Below are positions 51,075-60,722 of a stretch of DNA of 64,000 bases, piece by piece (position 1 is the stretch's first letter; every line of letters begins with the position of its first letter). This DNA is from Rhizophagus irregularis (lineage: Eukaryota; Glomeromycota; Glomeromycetes; Glomerales; Glomeraceae): positions 992,001 through 1,056,000 of the forward strand of contig NC_089440.1 of assembly GCF_026210795.1 (NCBI RefSeq), written 5' to 3'. The notes under the pieces are model-generated. The model was not told the DNA's origin, did no database searches, and was given only the letters and a program-made list of their open reading frames with translations. The translations under genes and the position numbers were made by a program.

Positions 51075-52271
51075 TAAAGCTCTGAACGGTTCCGATTTGA
51101 ACCGGGAACCGATCCGGAACTGGCAAAAAATTCGGTTCGATTCTCGGTTCGGTTTTGGACTTGGAACCGTCCGGTTCGGTTCAGTTCTATCCGAAATTAA
51201 GAAAAAATGCGAAAAAACGAATATACGACTATCCAGTGATCGTACAAGGACGAGCCATAGCTCGTTGGAATCCTCTCATCGAGACGCGTCGAATGGTGGT
51301 ATAATCAAGTCTCTAGCATCGATACATCACGAGATAGCACATGGTGAGTGTTTCTTAAAAAATTTGCATTAGAAAACGATCCATTGATGCTAGAGACATG
51401 AATTTACCACCATTCGACGCATCTCGACGAGACGAATCTAATGAGCTATAATTCGTCTTTTTACAATCACTGGATGGTCGTGTATTCGTTTTTTCGCATT
51501 TTTTTTAAATTTTCGAACGTCAAAAATTGAAATTCCGATACAAGCGATTAAACGGCATCTATTGATCACACAAAGACGAATTTTAGCTCATTGGATTCGT
51601 CTCACTGAGACGAGTCGAATAGTGGTAAAATGATGTCACTAGCATCGATAGATCGTTTTCTAATGCGAATTGTTTAAGAAACACTCACCATGGGCTATCT
51701 CACGATCTATCGATGCTAGAGACTTGATTATACCACCATTCGACTCGTCTCAGTGAGACGAATCCAATGAGCTAAAATTCGTCTTTGTATGATCAATAGA
51801 TGCCGTTTAATCTCTTGTATCGGAATTTTAATTTTTGACGTTCGAAAATTTAAAAAAAATGCGAAAAAACGAATACACGACCATCCAGTGATTGCAAAAA
51901 GACGAATTATAGCTCATTAGATTCGTCTCGTTGAGATGCGTCGAATGGTGGTAAATTCATGTCTCTAGCATCAATGGATCGTTTTCTAATACAAATTTTT
52001 TAAGAAACACTCACCATGTTCTATCTCGTGATGTATCGATGCTAGAGGCTTGATTTTACCACCATTCGACGCGTCTCGATGAGAGGATTCCAACGAGCTA
52101 TGGCTCGTCCTTGTACGATCACTGGATGGTCGTGTATTCATTTTTTCGCATTTTTCTTAATTTCGGATAGAACTGAACCGAACCGGACAGTTCCGGTTCG
52201 GTTCCATTTTGGTTTTCGGTTCTACCCGAACCGCAAAAAAACCGAACTGAACCGACCCATTCAGAGCTTTA
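51075..52271. mobile_element. Foldback element in the LINE, exact 8-bp duplication
   Basis: TTACGGAC flanks both sides exactly (51067-51074 and 52272-52279), and the ends read TAAAGCTCTGAA / TTCAGAGCTTTA. The two halves (about 600 bp each) are inverted copies over most of their length, including long stretches of GGTTCGGTT-type repeat near the ends. Inside are six copies of the GTCTCATCGAGACG-type module arranged as three head-to-head pairs with centres near 51350, 51680 and 52005. Removing the element and one duplication joins FFTD to TYRKLNP in frame. No protein of its own. The duplication length suggests hAT-type mobilisation. Confidence 0.9.
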
Positions 52272-53263
52272 TTACGGACACATATAGGAAACTAAATCCC
52301 AAAAAGAGATGTTTCACATGGAAAAATAAGAATACATCAACCAGAATTGATTACATTTGGGCGGACCCCAAGCTCGAAGCTAACATCAAAAAAAGCCACA
52401 TATATCAATCGGTTGACATTACAGACAGTGATCACAACATCACACTTGCAGAAATCTCGTTCACCAGTATAATAGTCACTAACAATAAAGGAGGCAGAAG
52501 AGCAGAAAAAGGCTCAACACGCATCGTATATGATTATGAGAATACCACCAACGAACAGTGGAATGCATATGAGAATTACCTTAAGATCCTTCTGGAAAAA
52601 CACAAGGCCTTTGGATACATAGAAACCCATGGACATAATGAAAATACACTGAACAAATTGTGGGACATTATATGTAATTGTGTACAACAAGCCGCACTCA
52701 AACACATTCCACACAAAAAGATAGGTGGGGTCAAAACCAATTTTAATAGAAACTACAAAGAAATCGAAGATTCCTCTAAAGAACGTAAAGACCTATTATA
52801 TATTAGAAGCATAATGAGGAAATTATATAAAAATGAATTAAAGGGAATGGAACTACTTAACGCATCGAAAAGAATCAAATCATTCAACCAACGCTATAGA
52901 ACTGATATAGCAGAAATAACGGAAAACACAGACTGGAATACATGGAAGTGTGAAATGAGAAATTGGTTGAAAATAGTGAGAAGAGTGATTAAAACAAAGG
53001 ATAAGGCGATTAAAGAAGCATCAATAAAAAAAAGGATTGAGGAAAGAAATAGTATGATCACTAAGGATCAACGGAAAATGATTAATAGCATCTTGGACAA
53101 GAAATATTCAAAAATCAGCCTAGATAAAGTGCGTATACTTACGGACGCACAAGAAGAAATACTGCTGAACTCTAAAGAGGAAGTTCATGCAGAAGCGATC
53201 AATACATATTCATCCCTATTCCGTTCACGAAATCATAAGTTTGAGAACCTTCCAGAACCTTAA
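52272..53263 (+). pseudogene. LINE ORF, middle: endonuclease second half and linker
   Basis: From TYRKLNPKKRCFTW through STRIDYIWADPKL to SVDITDSDHNITLAEI, the SDH motif is the endonuclease active-site His region (near 52430). A helical, Lys/Glu-rich linker follows. An in-frame TAA (53261-53263) after LPEP separates it from the RT part; the frame continues in phase, so one base change explains the break (Gln CAA would fit). The longer apparent frame beginning at 52079 is not real upstream of 52272 because that part is foldback sequence. Confidence 0.8.
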
Positions 53264-53350
53264 AAAGAAATATATGAACCACGGAAAGACATAGACCCAA
53301 AAATATACGAACATCTAGATGACATTCCGACAGAACAAGAATGGTATGAG

Positions 53351-56300
53351 ATGCTTGAAACCATGAATGACAAATCAACCCCAGGGATATCCAACATTAG
53401 CTATAAACTAATCAAAAAAGCGGGTGCAAAGATCAATGACTTGTTCAGACAATACACGGGGTTATGTTATTTACTGCAAAACATACCGTTGAAATGGAAA
53501 ATCTCACAATTATATCCAATCCCTAAGACATACGACTGGGATTTCAACTTAGCGAGGACAAGGCCAATCCTACTTATCGAATGCTTACGTAAATGTGCGG
53601 TTAAAATCATCACAAAACGCTTTGGAAATATACTTAGCAAACACGCCATTCTGAAAGGGCCGAATTACGCAGGATTACCAGGAGAATCAACATCGGCATC
53701 ACTAGCAATAATAAATGGCATCTTGGAAGATGCGCGTGATGAAAACAAGACTTTATGGATAGTAGCCCAGGATATGGCGAAGGCTTTCGACAGTGTTGGA
53801 ATGATTCCCCTTCAAAAAGCCTTAGAAAGAATAAGATTGCCAACATCTACCACTAATTTTATTATAAACATTTTCAAGAACAGGAAAATCAAAATCATCA
53901 TGGCGTACGGCTTAACTGATACATTCACCGCAAGCGACGGCATAGACCAAGGGGAAGTGATCTCACCCTTAATATGGAGAATTTTCTATGATCCCCTGCT
54001 TCACAGAATACAGGAAGATGAAGCTTTAGGATACTGTATGGAGATGAAATGGCCAGATAACGTTGCTAATAACAATAAACGGAATATAATGATACGAACT
54101 GCTGCGTCAGCCTATGCAGACGACACTCAATGGATTGCTAAAAGCAAAGATGAAGCAAAAGCAATCTCACTAATCGCGGATGAGTTCTTTGATATTAATG
54201 ACATAAAAATTAATGAGAAAAAAATGGAAATCATTGTTGTAAACTCAGAAGAGAGAAACGAAGAGGAAAATTTCTTAGAGATAGGGAAAAATAACAATAA
54301 AGTGTTAGTTAACAAGGGATCAGTTCCAATTCGAATTTTGGGAGTTTGGTTTAAGGCAGATAAAGGTGATAAACACACAGAGGATATAGTTAAGAAGGAA
54401 ATTTCAACAATAGTGGGGGCGATTAAACGCAAACACATAACACATGTGCAAGCGATATACATTATCAATACTGTATTACTCCCATGCCTAGAATATAGAC
54501 TTAAAACAACCGTTTGGGAAGACAAGAAATATGAGGAGTTTTTCAAGCCGGTAATGCAAATAATTAAACACAAAACACGACTCCCCAGAAACTGCCACGA
54601 TAATATTCTTCTCCACTCAGCACAAGGCAAATTAAAGAACCTGTGGAGAAACCAAGTGGCAGCACAGATAACGGAATTTTTAGTTGCCATTAATTTCCGA
54701 TCAAAACAGGCTGACATAATCAAGATGAGATTAAAAAAGGCGCAGTTAATCTTGAACATATCGTCATGTGTTCTCTTGATGAAACCGGACGTCACAGTTT
54801 CCAACAAAATGTCGAATAATCACGCTTATAATGTAATGAGGAAAGCACATGATTACTTATTTAAATTTCACCCACTATCAGACAACAAAGAATGGGACAT
54901 ACCATTAATAGGTCCGAATGTAAGAAATTTTGTATACCAACAGGCGCTGAAGATGCACACGAAAGATAAAGAACTTATTATAAGAAAAGCGGCATCTATG
55001 TCAATTTATGGTGCATTACAACTGGTTAATCAAGATGCTTCAGATACAGTCACATGGCAACAGATTTGTGACGTCAATAAAAGACCAGCTAGGGGAAAAA
55101 TTCTGAGATGGTTCACTTTACTAGCGGAACTCATACAGAAGGCATCTTATTTAAAGGATTTCTGTATGACAGAGAGGACGCCCTTTAATTCAGAAAATTC
55201 CTTAAAACATGAAGGAAGTGATTTAGAAAATGCACAGGCATTTAGAATGTTAAAGAAACCTCCATCCATAGATAACAGAAAGAAAGAATTCGTCCACATG
55301 CAGCAGGATCACACACTAACATTTGGACAAATTAATAAAAAACATCAAACTGGCAAACATACAATACAACACTGGGTTATAACAGACAGTGAGCAGAAAA
55401 TGGATAATGAAAAGCCATACAAAATAATTAAGCGATGTGGAGGTTGTTTACTAAATGATAGAAGAGTCAATAAAGAAACTCATGGCTGCTATTTTAACAA
55501 AGACCGCCTGTTATTAACTTGTATAAATAGAGTACCCAAATACCGAAATGATCCAGATACTAGAATAGTAAAAGACATTATAGAAAATAGAAATTATTCA
55601 CTTCCACAACAAACTGTAGAATATAGTCTTGTGGGTATACAGATTTCAGACTATGATACGGCCTTAATCCAAAACACATTGTTAGACAATAAAGCCATAC
55701 AACAGCATACAACATTATCACAACAAATAAGACTGAATTTCGTCCCACATTATACGATTAACATATACACAGATGGCTCACTAACAAATCGTTTTAACAA
55801 CAGCTCTAACACATTTACAAAACTCATGGGCACAGGTTGGGTAATATTGAATAATAAAGATGAAGTAATATTAGAATGCAACAGTTCAATCACAGATTGG
55901 CCTTTATCCACACGTGCAGAACTAGGAGCCATTCTGTCAGCCATATTAGTTTTACAGACAGGACAGAAAGCAAATATTATTACAGACTCACAAGCTGCCA
56001 TAGATAGTATTAATCACACAAGAACAAATCTAACAAATGGTAAAAACAAAACTCGAACATGGTGCAAATGTAACAACTATAGTATAGTAAGTAGTATAAT
56101 TAACCTTATTGATAGTAAACAGTTAGAAATAAAGTTGGTAAAAGTTAAAGGTCACTCAGGAGTCAAGGGCAATGAAGAAGCAGATAGGGTGGCAAAAAAC
56201 AATACAAAGAAACCAACTTGCATCAATATTAAAGATTCACAACAAAAGGATTTAATATATGATATCTACTGGAATGGCAAAAGATTCGACAGAAATATCA

Positions 56301-57265
56301 GAAAATTTATAGATAAATTGTGTGAAACTACATTAGATGCTGCATGGTCCCTCAACCGTACACATAGATCAGTCTTTTCAGATACAACTGACACAATAGA
56401 AGAAGAGGTTACTTGGACACTGTTTAAAAAAAATACAGGACACAACTGTACAACATCACTAACAAATGACAGATTCATCAAACACTTGAAACTTTTAAAT
56501 TGTTTGCTCCCAACTCTAGAAATCATGAAGGAAAGAAGATATGACTTATATGGAGATGTAAAATGTAGGTTTTGTCTTGAAGAAAATGAAGATGATGATC
56601 ATATGATATATTGTCAACAGCTCAGTAATAAGTGGACAATTGTAGCTGACAACACTGTATGTAAATGTAATCAAATAATTAAAAATTTTTTATTACAAGA
56701 AAAACATATTCAATTAAGTCAAGAAGACACACAACAACTGCTCTCATGGAATAACAACTTCTTTGCTAACACAACTGCTGTTGATTTGAATATGCCTATT
56801 CCCTATGTTCACTTAATGATAAAAAGTTTTTTTCCAAAAGGAAAATACAAGGAACTCAAGACCATTGTTAAGTCAAAGAGAATAGCATTAACTATTGCAG
56901 CCCTTTTCTTGGAAGTATTTGTTAGTGAATTTTACAATATCATCTGGCAACCACGTTGTAAGGCAGTAGTAGAATGGGAACATACTAAAGGCATAAAAAA
57001 ACAAGATTTAAGGAAAAGGCCATTAGCATATCAACGCATTGCATACAATCGGATTCTAACTATACAAACAGAAGAGGGTACGTTTGATTTGGAAAAAAGA
57101 AAAATTTTGAAACATAATGAACAATGGTCAATAGCATTAGAAAAAACAAAACAATACATTAACCAATTTATTAGAGAAGGAAACAGGGTACTTTGGAAGG
57201 TATATAATAATACAAAAATATACAAATATAATATAACCTTTCTTTTTTTTTTATCTAGAGGGTAG
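53351..57265 (+). CDS. LINE reverse transcriptase - RNase H (1304 codons open)
   Basis: Copies LINE RNA at the target site. RT landmarks: YPIPKTYDWDFNLARTRPI (about residues 55-72), YAGLPGESTSASLAI (about 103), AQDMAKAFDSVG (catalytic Asp region, about 137), GIDQGEVISPLIWRI (about 198) and AYADDTQW (YADD box, about 253-260). RNase H is at about 801-950 with all four acidic or His landmarks visible: IYTDGS, RAELGA, ITDSQAA, KGHSGVKGNEEADR. A C-terminal CRFC…DDDHMIYC knuckle is near 1071-1087. This part is open throughout, so the element was active recently in evolutionary terms. The true frame begins upstream of the first Met at 53351, since it runs on from 53264. Confidence 0.88.
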   Translation: MLETMNDKSTPGISNISYKLIKKAGAKINDLFRQYTGLCYLLQNIPLKWKISQLYPIPKTYDWDFNLARTRPILLIECLRKCAVKIITKRFGNILSKHAILKGPNYAGLPGESTSASLAIINGILEDARDENKTLWIVAQDMAKAFDSVGMIPLQKALERIRLPTSTTNFIINIFKNRKIKIIMAYGLTDTFTASDGIDQGEVISPLIWRIFYDPLLHRIQEDEALGYCMEMKWPDNVANNNKRNIMIRTAASAYADDTQWIAKSKDEAKAISLIADEFFDINDIKINEKKMEIIVVNSEERNEEENFLEIGKNNNKVLVNKGSVPIRILGVWFKADKGDKHTEDIVKKEISTIVGAIKRKHITHVQAIYIINTVLLPCLEYRLKTTVWEDKKYEEFFKPVMQIIKHKTRLPRNCHDNILLHSAQGKLKNLWRNQVAAQITEFLVAINFRSKQADIIKMRLKKAQLILNISSCVLLMKPDVTVSNKMSNNHAYNVMRKAHDYLFKFHPLSDNKEWDIPLIGPNVRNFVYQQALKMHTKDKELIIRKAASMSIYGALQLVNQDASDTVTWQQICDVNKRPARGKILRWFTLLAELIQKASYLKDFCMTERTPFNSENSLKHEGSDLENAQAFRMLKKPPSIDNRKKEFVHMQQDHTLTFGQINKKHQTGKHTIQHWVITDSEQKMDNEKPYKIIKRCGGCLLNDRRVNKETHGCYFNKDRLLLTCINRVPKYRNDPDTRIVKDIIENRNYSLPQQTVEYSLVGIQISDYDTALIQNTLLDNKAIQQHTTLSQQIRLNFVPHYTINIYTDGSLTNRFNNSSNTFTKLMGTGWVILNNKDEVILECNSSITDWPLSTRAELGAILSAILVLQTGQKANIITDSQAAIDSINHTRTNLTNGKNKTRTWCKCNNYSIVSSIINLIDSKQLEIKLVKVKGHSGVKGNEEADRVAKNNTKKPTCINIKDSQQKDLIYDIYWNGKRFDRNIRKFIDKLCETTLDAAWSLNRTHRSVFSDTTDTIEEEVTWTLFKKNTGHNCTTSLTNDRFIKHLKLLNCLLPTLEIMKERRYDLYGDVKCRFCLEENEDDDHMIYCQQLSNKWTIVADNTVCKCNQIIKNFLLQEKHIQLSQEDTQQLLSWNNNFFANTTAVDLNMPIPYVHLMIKSFFPKGKYKELKTIVKSKRIALTIAALFLEVFVSEFYNIIWQPRCKAVVEWEHTKGIKKQDLRKRPLAYQRIAYNRILTIQTEEGTFDLEKRKILKHNEQWSIALEKTKQYINQFIREGNRVLWKVYNNTKIYKYNITFLFFLSRG

Positions 57266-57497
57266 TGAAAGCATTTACTTAAGCTTTATGAAATAGTGAT
57301 CCTATATAATTTAATAGCTACTATTGAAGGATATAGGTGAATTTCATAAGGTAATGGTAGGGAACAGGAGCAATCTTATGGATGGGGAACTGGTTTGGAG
57401 TTTTAATAAATTAGTTATATAACATATGTTTTTACATTCCTACATATAACTAATAAACTCACAAATTGCACTACCTTGGTTAAAAAAAAAAAAAAAA

Positions 57498-57545
57498 AAT
57501 AATAAAAAAAAGATTTTATATAATATATATAATATTAAATAATTT
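57498..57545. repeat. 48-bp target duplication of the LINE, right copy
   Basis: Partner of 50016-50063, directly after the poly-A run, one mismatch. Such a length is at the long end for LINE target duplications. Confidence 0.75.
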
Positions 57546-57793
57546 TATTCAATATATTCGATATATAAAATTATCATATCTAAGGATTTAATCCAGATAA
57601 TATATTTTAATCCAGATTTTAATCCTAATTACAAGTCTTAATCCGGATCTAAATCCGAAATACGGATTTCAATCTGAATTCTAATTCGGATAACGGATTG
57701 AAACCCTAATTTATGATCACGTTATAATCAGCAAATTTACTATTTAATAATTTCCAAAAAGGGGGATGCATTGCAACGCATCTGCGTAAAATT

Positions 57794-58119
57794 ATTATTT
57801 CCTTTAATATATATAATTAATAATTTTTAATTAAATTAATTATACTTTTTTTTTAATTAAACATAATATTAAAAATTATTTTTGAAAAATCAGATTAAAG
57901 TTTTTAATAACTATAATAAATATGATATTAAACCTACTTAAAGTCTGAAATTAATATCAAAAAATATATTAAATATATTAGTATGCATAGATAAAATAAT
58001 ATTATACAAAATACAATCAAAAACTATTGGTTAAAAACAGATATTTGCCAAAAAATAAGAATAATGAAACTGATATGAATATTAAAGTTAAAAGACAAAT
58101 TTATCTTATATATATATAA
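57794..58119. other. No gene seen
   Basis: A+T-rich spacer between two nested transposon groups. Confidence 0.4.
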
Positions 58120-58631
58120 AAAAAATTGGATATTACTAAATATCACCAGTGGTGATCATCACCACACTACTTAATTCTGGCCGAAAATTATAATTTTGGC
58201 CAGAATTAAAAAACACATCATAAATTTTTTTTCAAAAATTTCAATTTAAATAATAAATGTGTAAAACAAACCTGAGTAGATACTAATCATACTAAAATTT
58301 TGAAAATTTGACTAAAAAAATATTTACCTGCATATCTTCTGATATAAATATCTTCCTTTTTCTTGACTTTCCGGTGAATGAATCAGGTTGGTGCAAATGA
58401 TTTAGAAATTTTGGATAAAATCCTTGAAAAAGAAGATGAAGAACTTTTATTAAAAAGATTGTATACATACTGGTCAAAAGAGCATAAAAAAATAAAACAA
58501 ACAACCATAGATGAAAATTGTATTTTACTTATAAAATCAAACTTTCCTATTTTTCTCAAAAACTATCTTGTTTTACCTATAAATTTACATAGTAATGATA
58601 TTTATATTATAATTAGAATAATATCTCAATT

Positions 58632-59331
58632 AGAGTTTGGAACCAGTTCTATTTTTGAAAACTGAATTTAAAATAGGTGCAACCGGTTCGATCCGTTTTA
58701 AACTGATTTCACAAAATCCGATTGAAACTGAATAATCGAATTGTATATAATTGATAATTCTGGCCAGAATTAAATGTGATCAGCATAAATCTGGCCAAGT
58801 TATAATTCTGGCCAGAATTACAACCATTGTGTAATACAATACAGGAAAATCTTACCACATCACCTTCGGTACACAGTAACATTTAGCATCATATATATTA
58901 TCACATGATATACGTGTTCGCATTTTTTATATTTATCTGAGGAACTTAGTTTTTTTTACTAGCTTGATCTCTATTTGTCAATTGTCATACACCTCAGATA
59001 TCACACCCCAACAAATATTTGTGTAACTGAAAATGGTGTGGTAAGACTACCTCACAATACGAAATTTTGTGGAACACAATTATCTGTAATGAAATTTTGT
59101 GTAATATAGTAACTTACCCGGTAGCTAAACTATTTAGCTATGGTTACATGATTTTAATTCGTAATTCGGGCTAGCACTATAAAGTTTCAATATCAAACCA
59201 GGTTGGAAATCCAGTTGCATCCATTTTAAACGCAAACCAGTTTCAGAATATGAATTCAGATCAAACCGAATTGTCAAAAAATCAGTTGGAACCGATTTTT
59301 AAACTGGTTGGTACAACTGGTTCCAAACTCT
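58632..59331. mobile_element. Diverged copy of the AGAGTTTGGAACC MITE, inverted
   Basis: It starts AGAGTTTGGAACCAGTT and ends with the inverted AACTGGTTCCAAACTCT. Alignment by eye with the reverse complement of 1743-2210 holds along both halves. Flanking 10-mers TATCTCAATT and AATCTCAGTC agree at 7 of 10, an eroded duplication. It is longer than the first copy because of the insertion at 58843-59053. Many CpG-like sites of the first copy read TG or CA here. Confidence 0.82.
58843..59053. mobile_element. 211-bp innermost MITE, 7-bp duplication
   Basis: The left end contains AGGAAAATCTTACCAC and the right end GTGGTAAGACTACCT, inverted partners with a few mismatches. ACAATAC flanks both sides (58836-58842 and 59054-59060). 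The related copy at 1743-2210 lacks this block, which confirms insertion. Confidence 0.7.
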
Positions 59332-59424
59332 AATCTCAGTCAATAATTTTTGAAAATTCAAAAAATATTTTATATATGATGATGTTGATCACCACTGGTG
59401 ATATTTAGCAATACCCAAAAAATT

Positions 59425-59789
59425 AGATGAAATTCAAAAATTAATTGATAAATTTGATTTTAAAAATTCCTTTTCTACTAATGACATATCAGCTAATTAT
59501 CAAAATTGGATCAAATTTTAAACCCCAAATAATAATAATTTTGATCAACATTACACTACACCAATTAGTAAAAAAAAATCAAATGATCAAATTTAGCGAA
59601 CTCACCCTAAAATAAAAAAAAACATATGAAAAAACGTGTCAAACCGATGAGCAGAGCCAAAAACCAATGAGCTCGAGTAGCAGAAGGTAACTGGCATTTC
59701 GCGATTTCAATGTTGACCATTACTAATGGTAACTTTTAAAAATTTATAAAATAATATTTATAAAGTATTTAAAAAGTATTCTTATCATT
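59425..59789. other. Relic and spacer
   Basis: 59421-59515 reads as a short coding-like tail (KLDEIQKLIDKFDFKNSF) ending in a stop, perhaps the continuation of a gene interrupted by the 1289-bp element. Nothing else is supported. Confidence 0.3.
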
Positions 59790-60410
59790 ATGCTTAACTT
59801 TTCAGATTATTGTAGTGGTAATATTAATATGTCAAGCACTATTCCACTCATAACTACATCAGAATTTTCCTGTTCTGCTTGTCAAAAAATATTCAAGAAG
59901 CAAAGCGGACTTTCATGGCATTTGACTATTGTGAAAAAATATAACATTCTGCGAAATAATTTAGATAATTTGTCAGAAACAAATAATAAGAATTTTAAAA
60001 ATATCCTGGTTTATTTAATTCATTGCAAACTTCCAAATGGGTTTAAAAAGGGAGGTCGCCAATTAGTATCTCTTGCTTGTACTAAGCATCAGTTTTTTGA
60101 TATTTTCAAAGGATATATTCACCATCGTAGCAATAAAAATATTTACAAATGTATTTTTTGAGGCACTATTGGATATCAAACATTAAGTGAAATATTGAAT
60201 AATCCATTATAGAGTCGAAGATTTTATGATAAAGAACAACAAATCTACGTTGTCTTGTTTGATGATCTGCCTCAACATTTAAAAAATAATCCATTAGCTA
60301 TTGCGGCTAATTATGCTGAAGGTATAACCACTAAAAGGCACAAATCAAAATATAATCCTAGAAAAATTACTATTGAATGGAAGATAGGATGCAAAAGAAA
60401 ATTATTGTGA
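59790..60410 (+). pseudogene. C2H2-type transposon-associated gene, 5' part, dead
   Basis: It starts near 59790 or 59829 and carries a zinc-finger-like SCSACQKIFKKQSGLSWH with an imperfect second His. Then come KNILVYLIHCKLPNGFKKGG and FFDIFKGYIHHRSNKNIYKC. A TGA (60159-60161) sits after CIF and a TAG at about 60210; the same frame continues (GTIGYQTLSEILNNPL, then FYDKEQQIYVVLFDDLPQHL) to about 60410. I recall repeated Rhizophagus proteins with this opening. The remainder of the gene is missing or lies elsewhere. Confidence 0.5.
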
Positions 60411-60722
60411 AGCGGGTTTTATATATATGCATTTTTGGGTAAAACAAATTTAAATAGATATTTTTATAGAATTTTTAAATTGTTTTATTAATGGGAAATT
60501 TATTAAAATTTTTTATTACATGTATATATATATAATAAATAAAAATTGATTTCTAAATATATTTTAAGTATAACGGCAAAAATAAATTTAAACTTATTAT
60601 AGAGTAATGCGAATTTTGTCATACTGATTTATAAATAGATACACAATATTTTTTTTTTATCGTAATAATTGCCAAAAAATGTTAATATATTTACAAAAAT
60701 ATTCTATATAAAACATTAAAAT
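60411..60722. other. Spacer between convergent relics
   Basis: A+T-rich, no gene. Confidence 0.4.

Larger units (their letters stand above)
50064..57497 (+). mobile_element. Full-length LINE with endonuclease, RT and RNase H
   Basis: Non-LTR retrotransposon on the plus strand with a short 5' leader (50064-50186), one long coding region, a 3' UTR (57266-57480) and a poly-A tail (about 57482-57497), bounded by 48-bp direct repeats. Domain order is APE-type endonuclease, reverse transcriptase, RNase H, zinc-knuckle-like CRFC…H…C. An RNase H after the RT places it with the I/Tad/R1-like LINE groups. It is inserted in the 3' part of the hAT and is itself interrupted by the foldback element at 51075-52271. 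The first ~45 bp of its leader resemble the flank at 49985-50029. Confidence 0.85.
47449..57708 (+). mobile_element. hAT transposon with exact 8-bp duplication, carrying a LINE
   Basis: TAGGGTTTTGATCC at the left and, reversed, TAGGGTTTCAATCC at the right are the inverted ends. ATTTATGA flanks both exactly (47441-47448 and 57709-57716). Subterminal regions are full of ATCCAGAT/ATCCGGAT words at both ends, as is usual for hAT elements. The transposase relic occupies 47673-49984 and a 7.4-kb LINE fills the 3' part. Without the LINE the hAT would be about 2.8 kb. Confidence 0.9.
46782..57786. mobile_element. Outer palindromic element split by nested insertions
   Basis: With the inner insertions removed, the left arm (46782-46801 plus 47395-47440) pairs with the right arm (57717-57786): CGCACCTGCGTTTGAATGCA at the left matches, reversed, CGCAGATGCGTTGCAATGCA, then CCCCC-TTTTT, AAATAGTAAATTTG and TGATC. 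TAAAATT lies on both sides (46775-46781 and 57787-57793) and may be the target duplication. The original element would be only about 150 bp. The outer boundary is less certain than the pairing. Confidence 0.6.
58128..59416. mobile_element. 1289-bp hAT-like element, hosting a nested MITE
   Basis: The left end GGATATTACTAAATATCACC continues AGTGGTGATCA and pairs with the right end, reversed GGGTATTGCTAAATATCACC, over 31 bp with few mismatches. AAAAAATT flanks both sides (58120-58127 and 59417-59424). A reading frame at 58378-58620 (NDLEILDKILEKEDEELLLK) could be a captured or relic coding piece; its last residues are read from the inserted MITE. Two GGCCAGAATTA-type motifs lie at 58171-58208. 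Confidence 0.82.

Noticed and set aside
51097-51372. 91-codon frame inside the foldback element
   Set aside because: It overlaps palindromic repeat sequence and only repeats the module; there is no independent coding evidence.
54127-54807. 226-codon minus-strand frame
   Set aside because: Antisense shadow of the LINE reverse transcriptase, whose motifs are clear on the plus strand.
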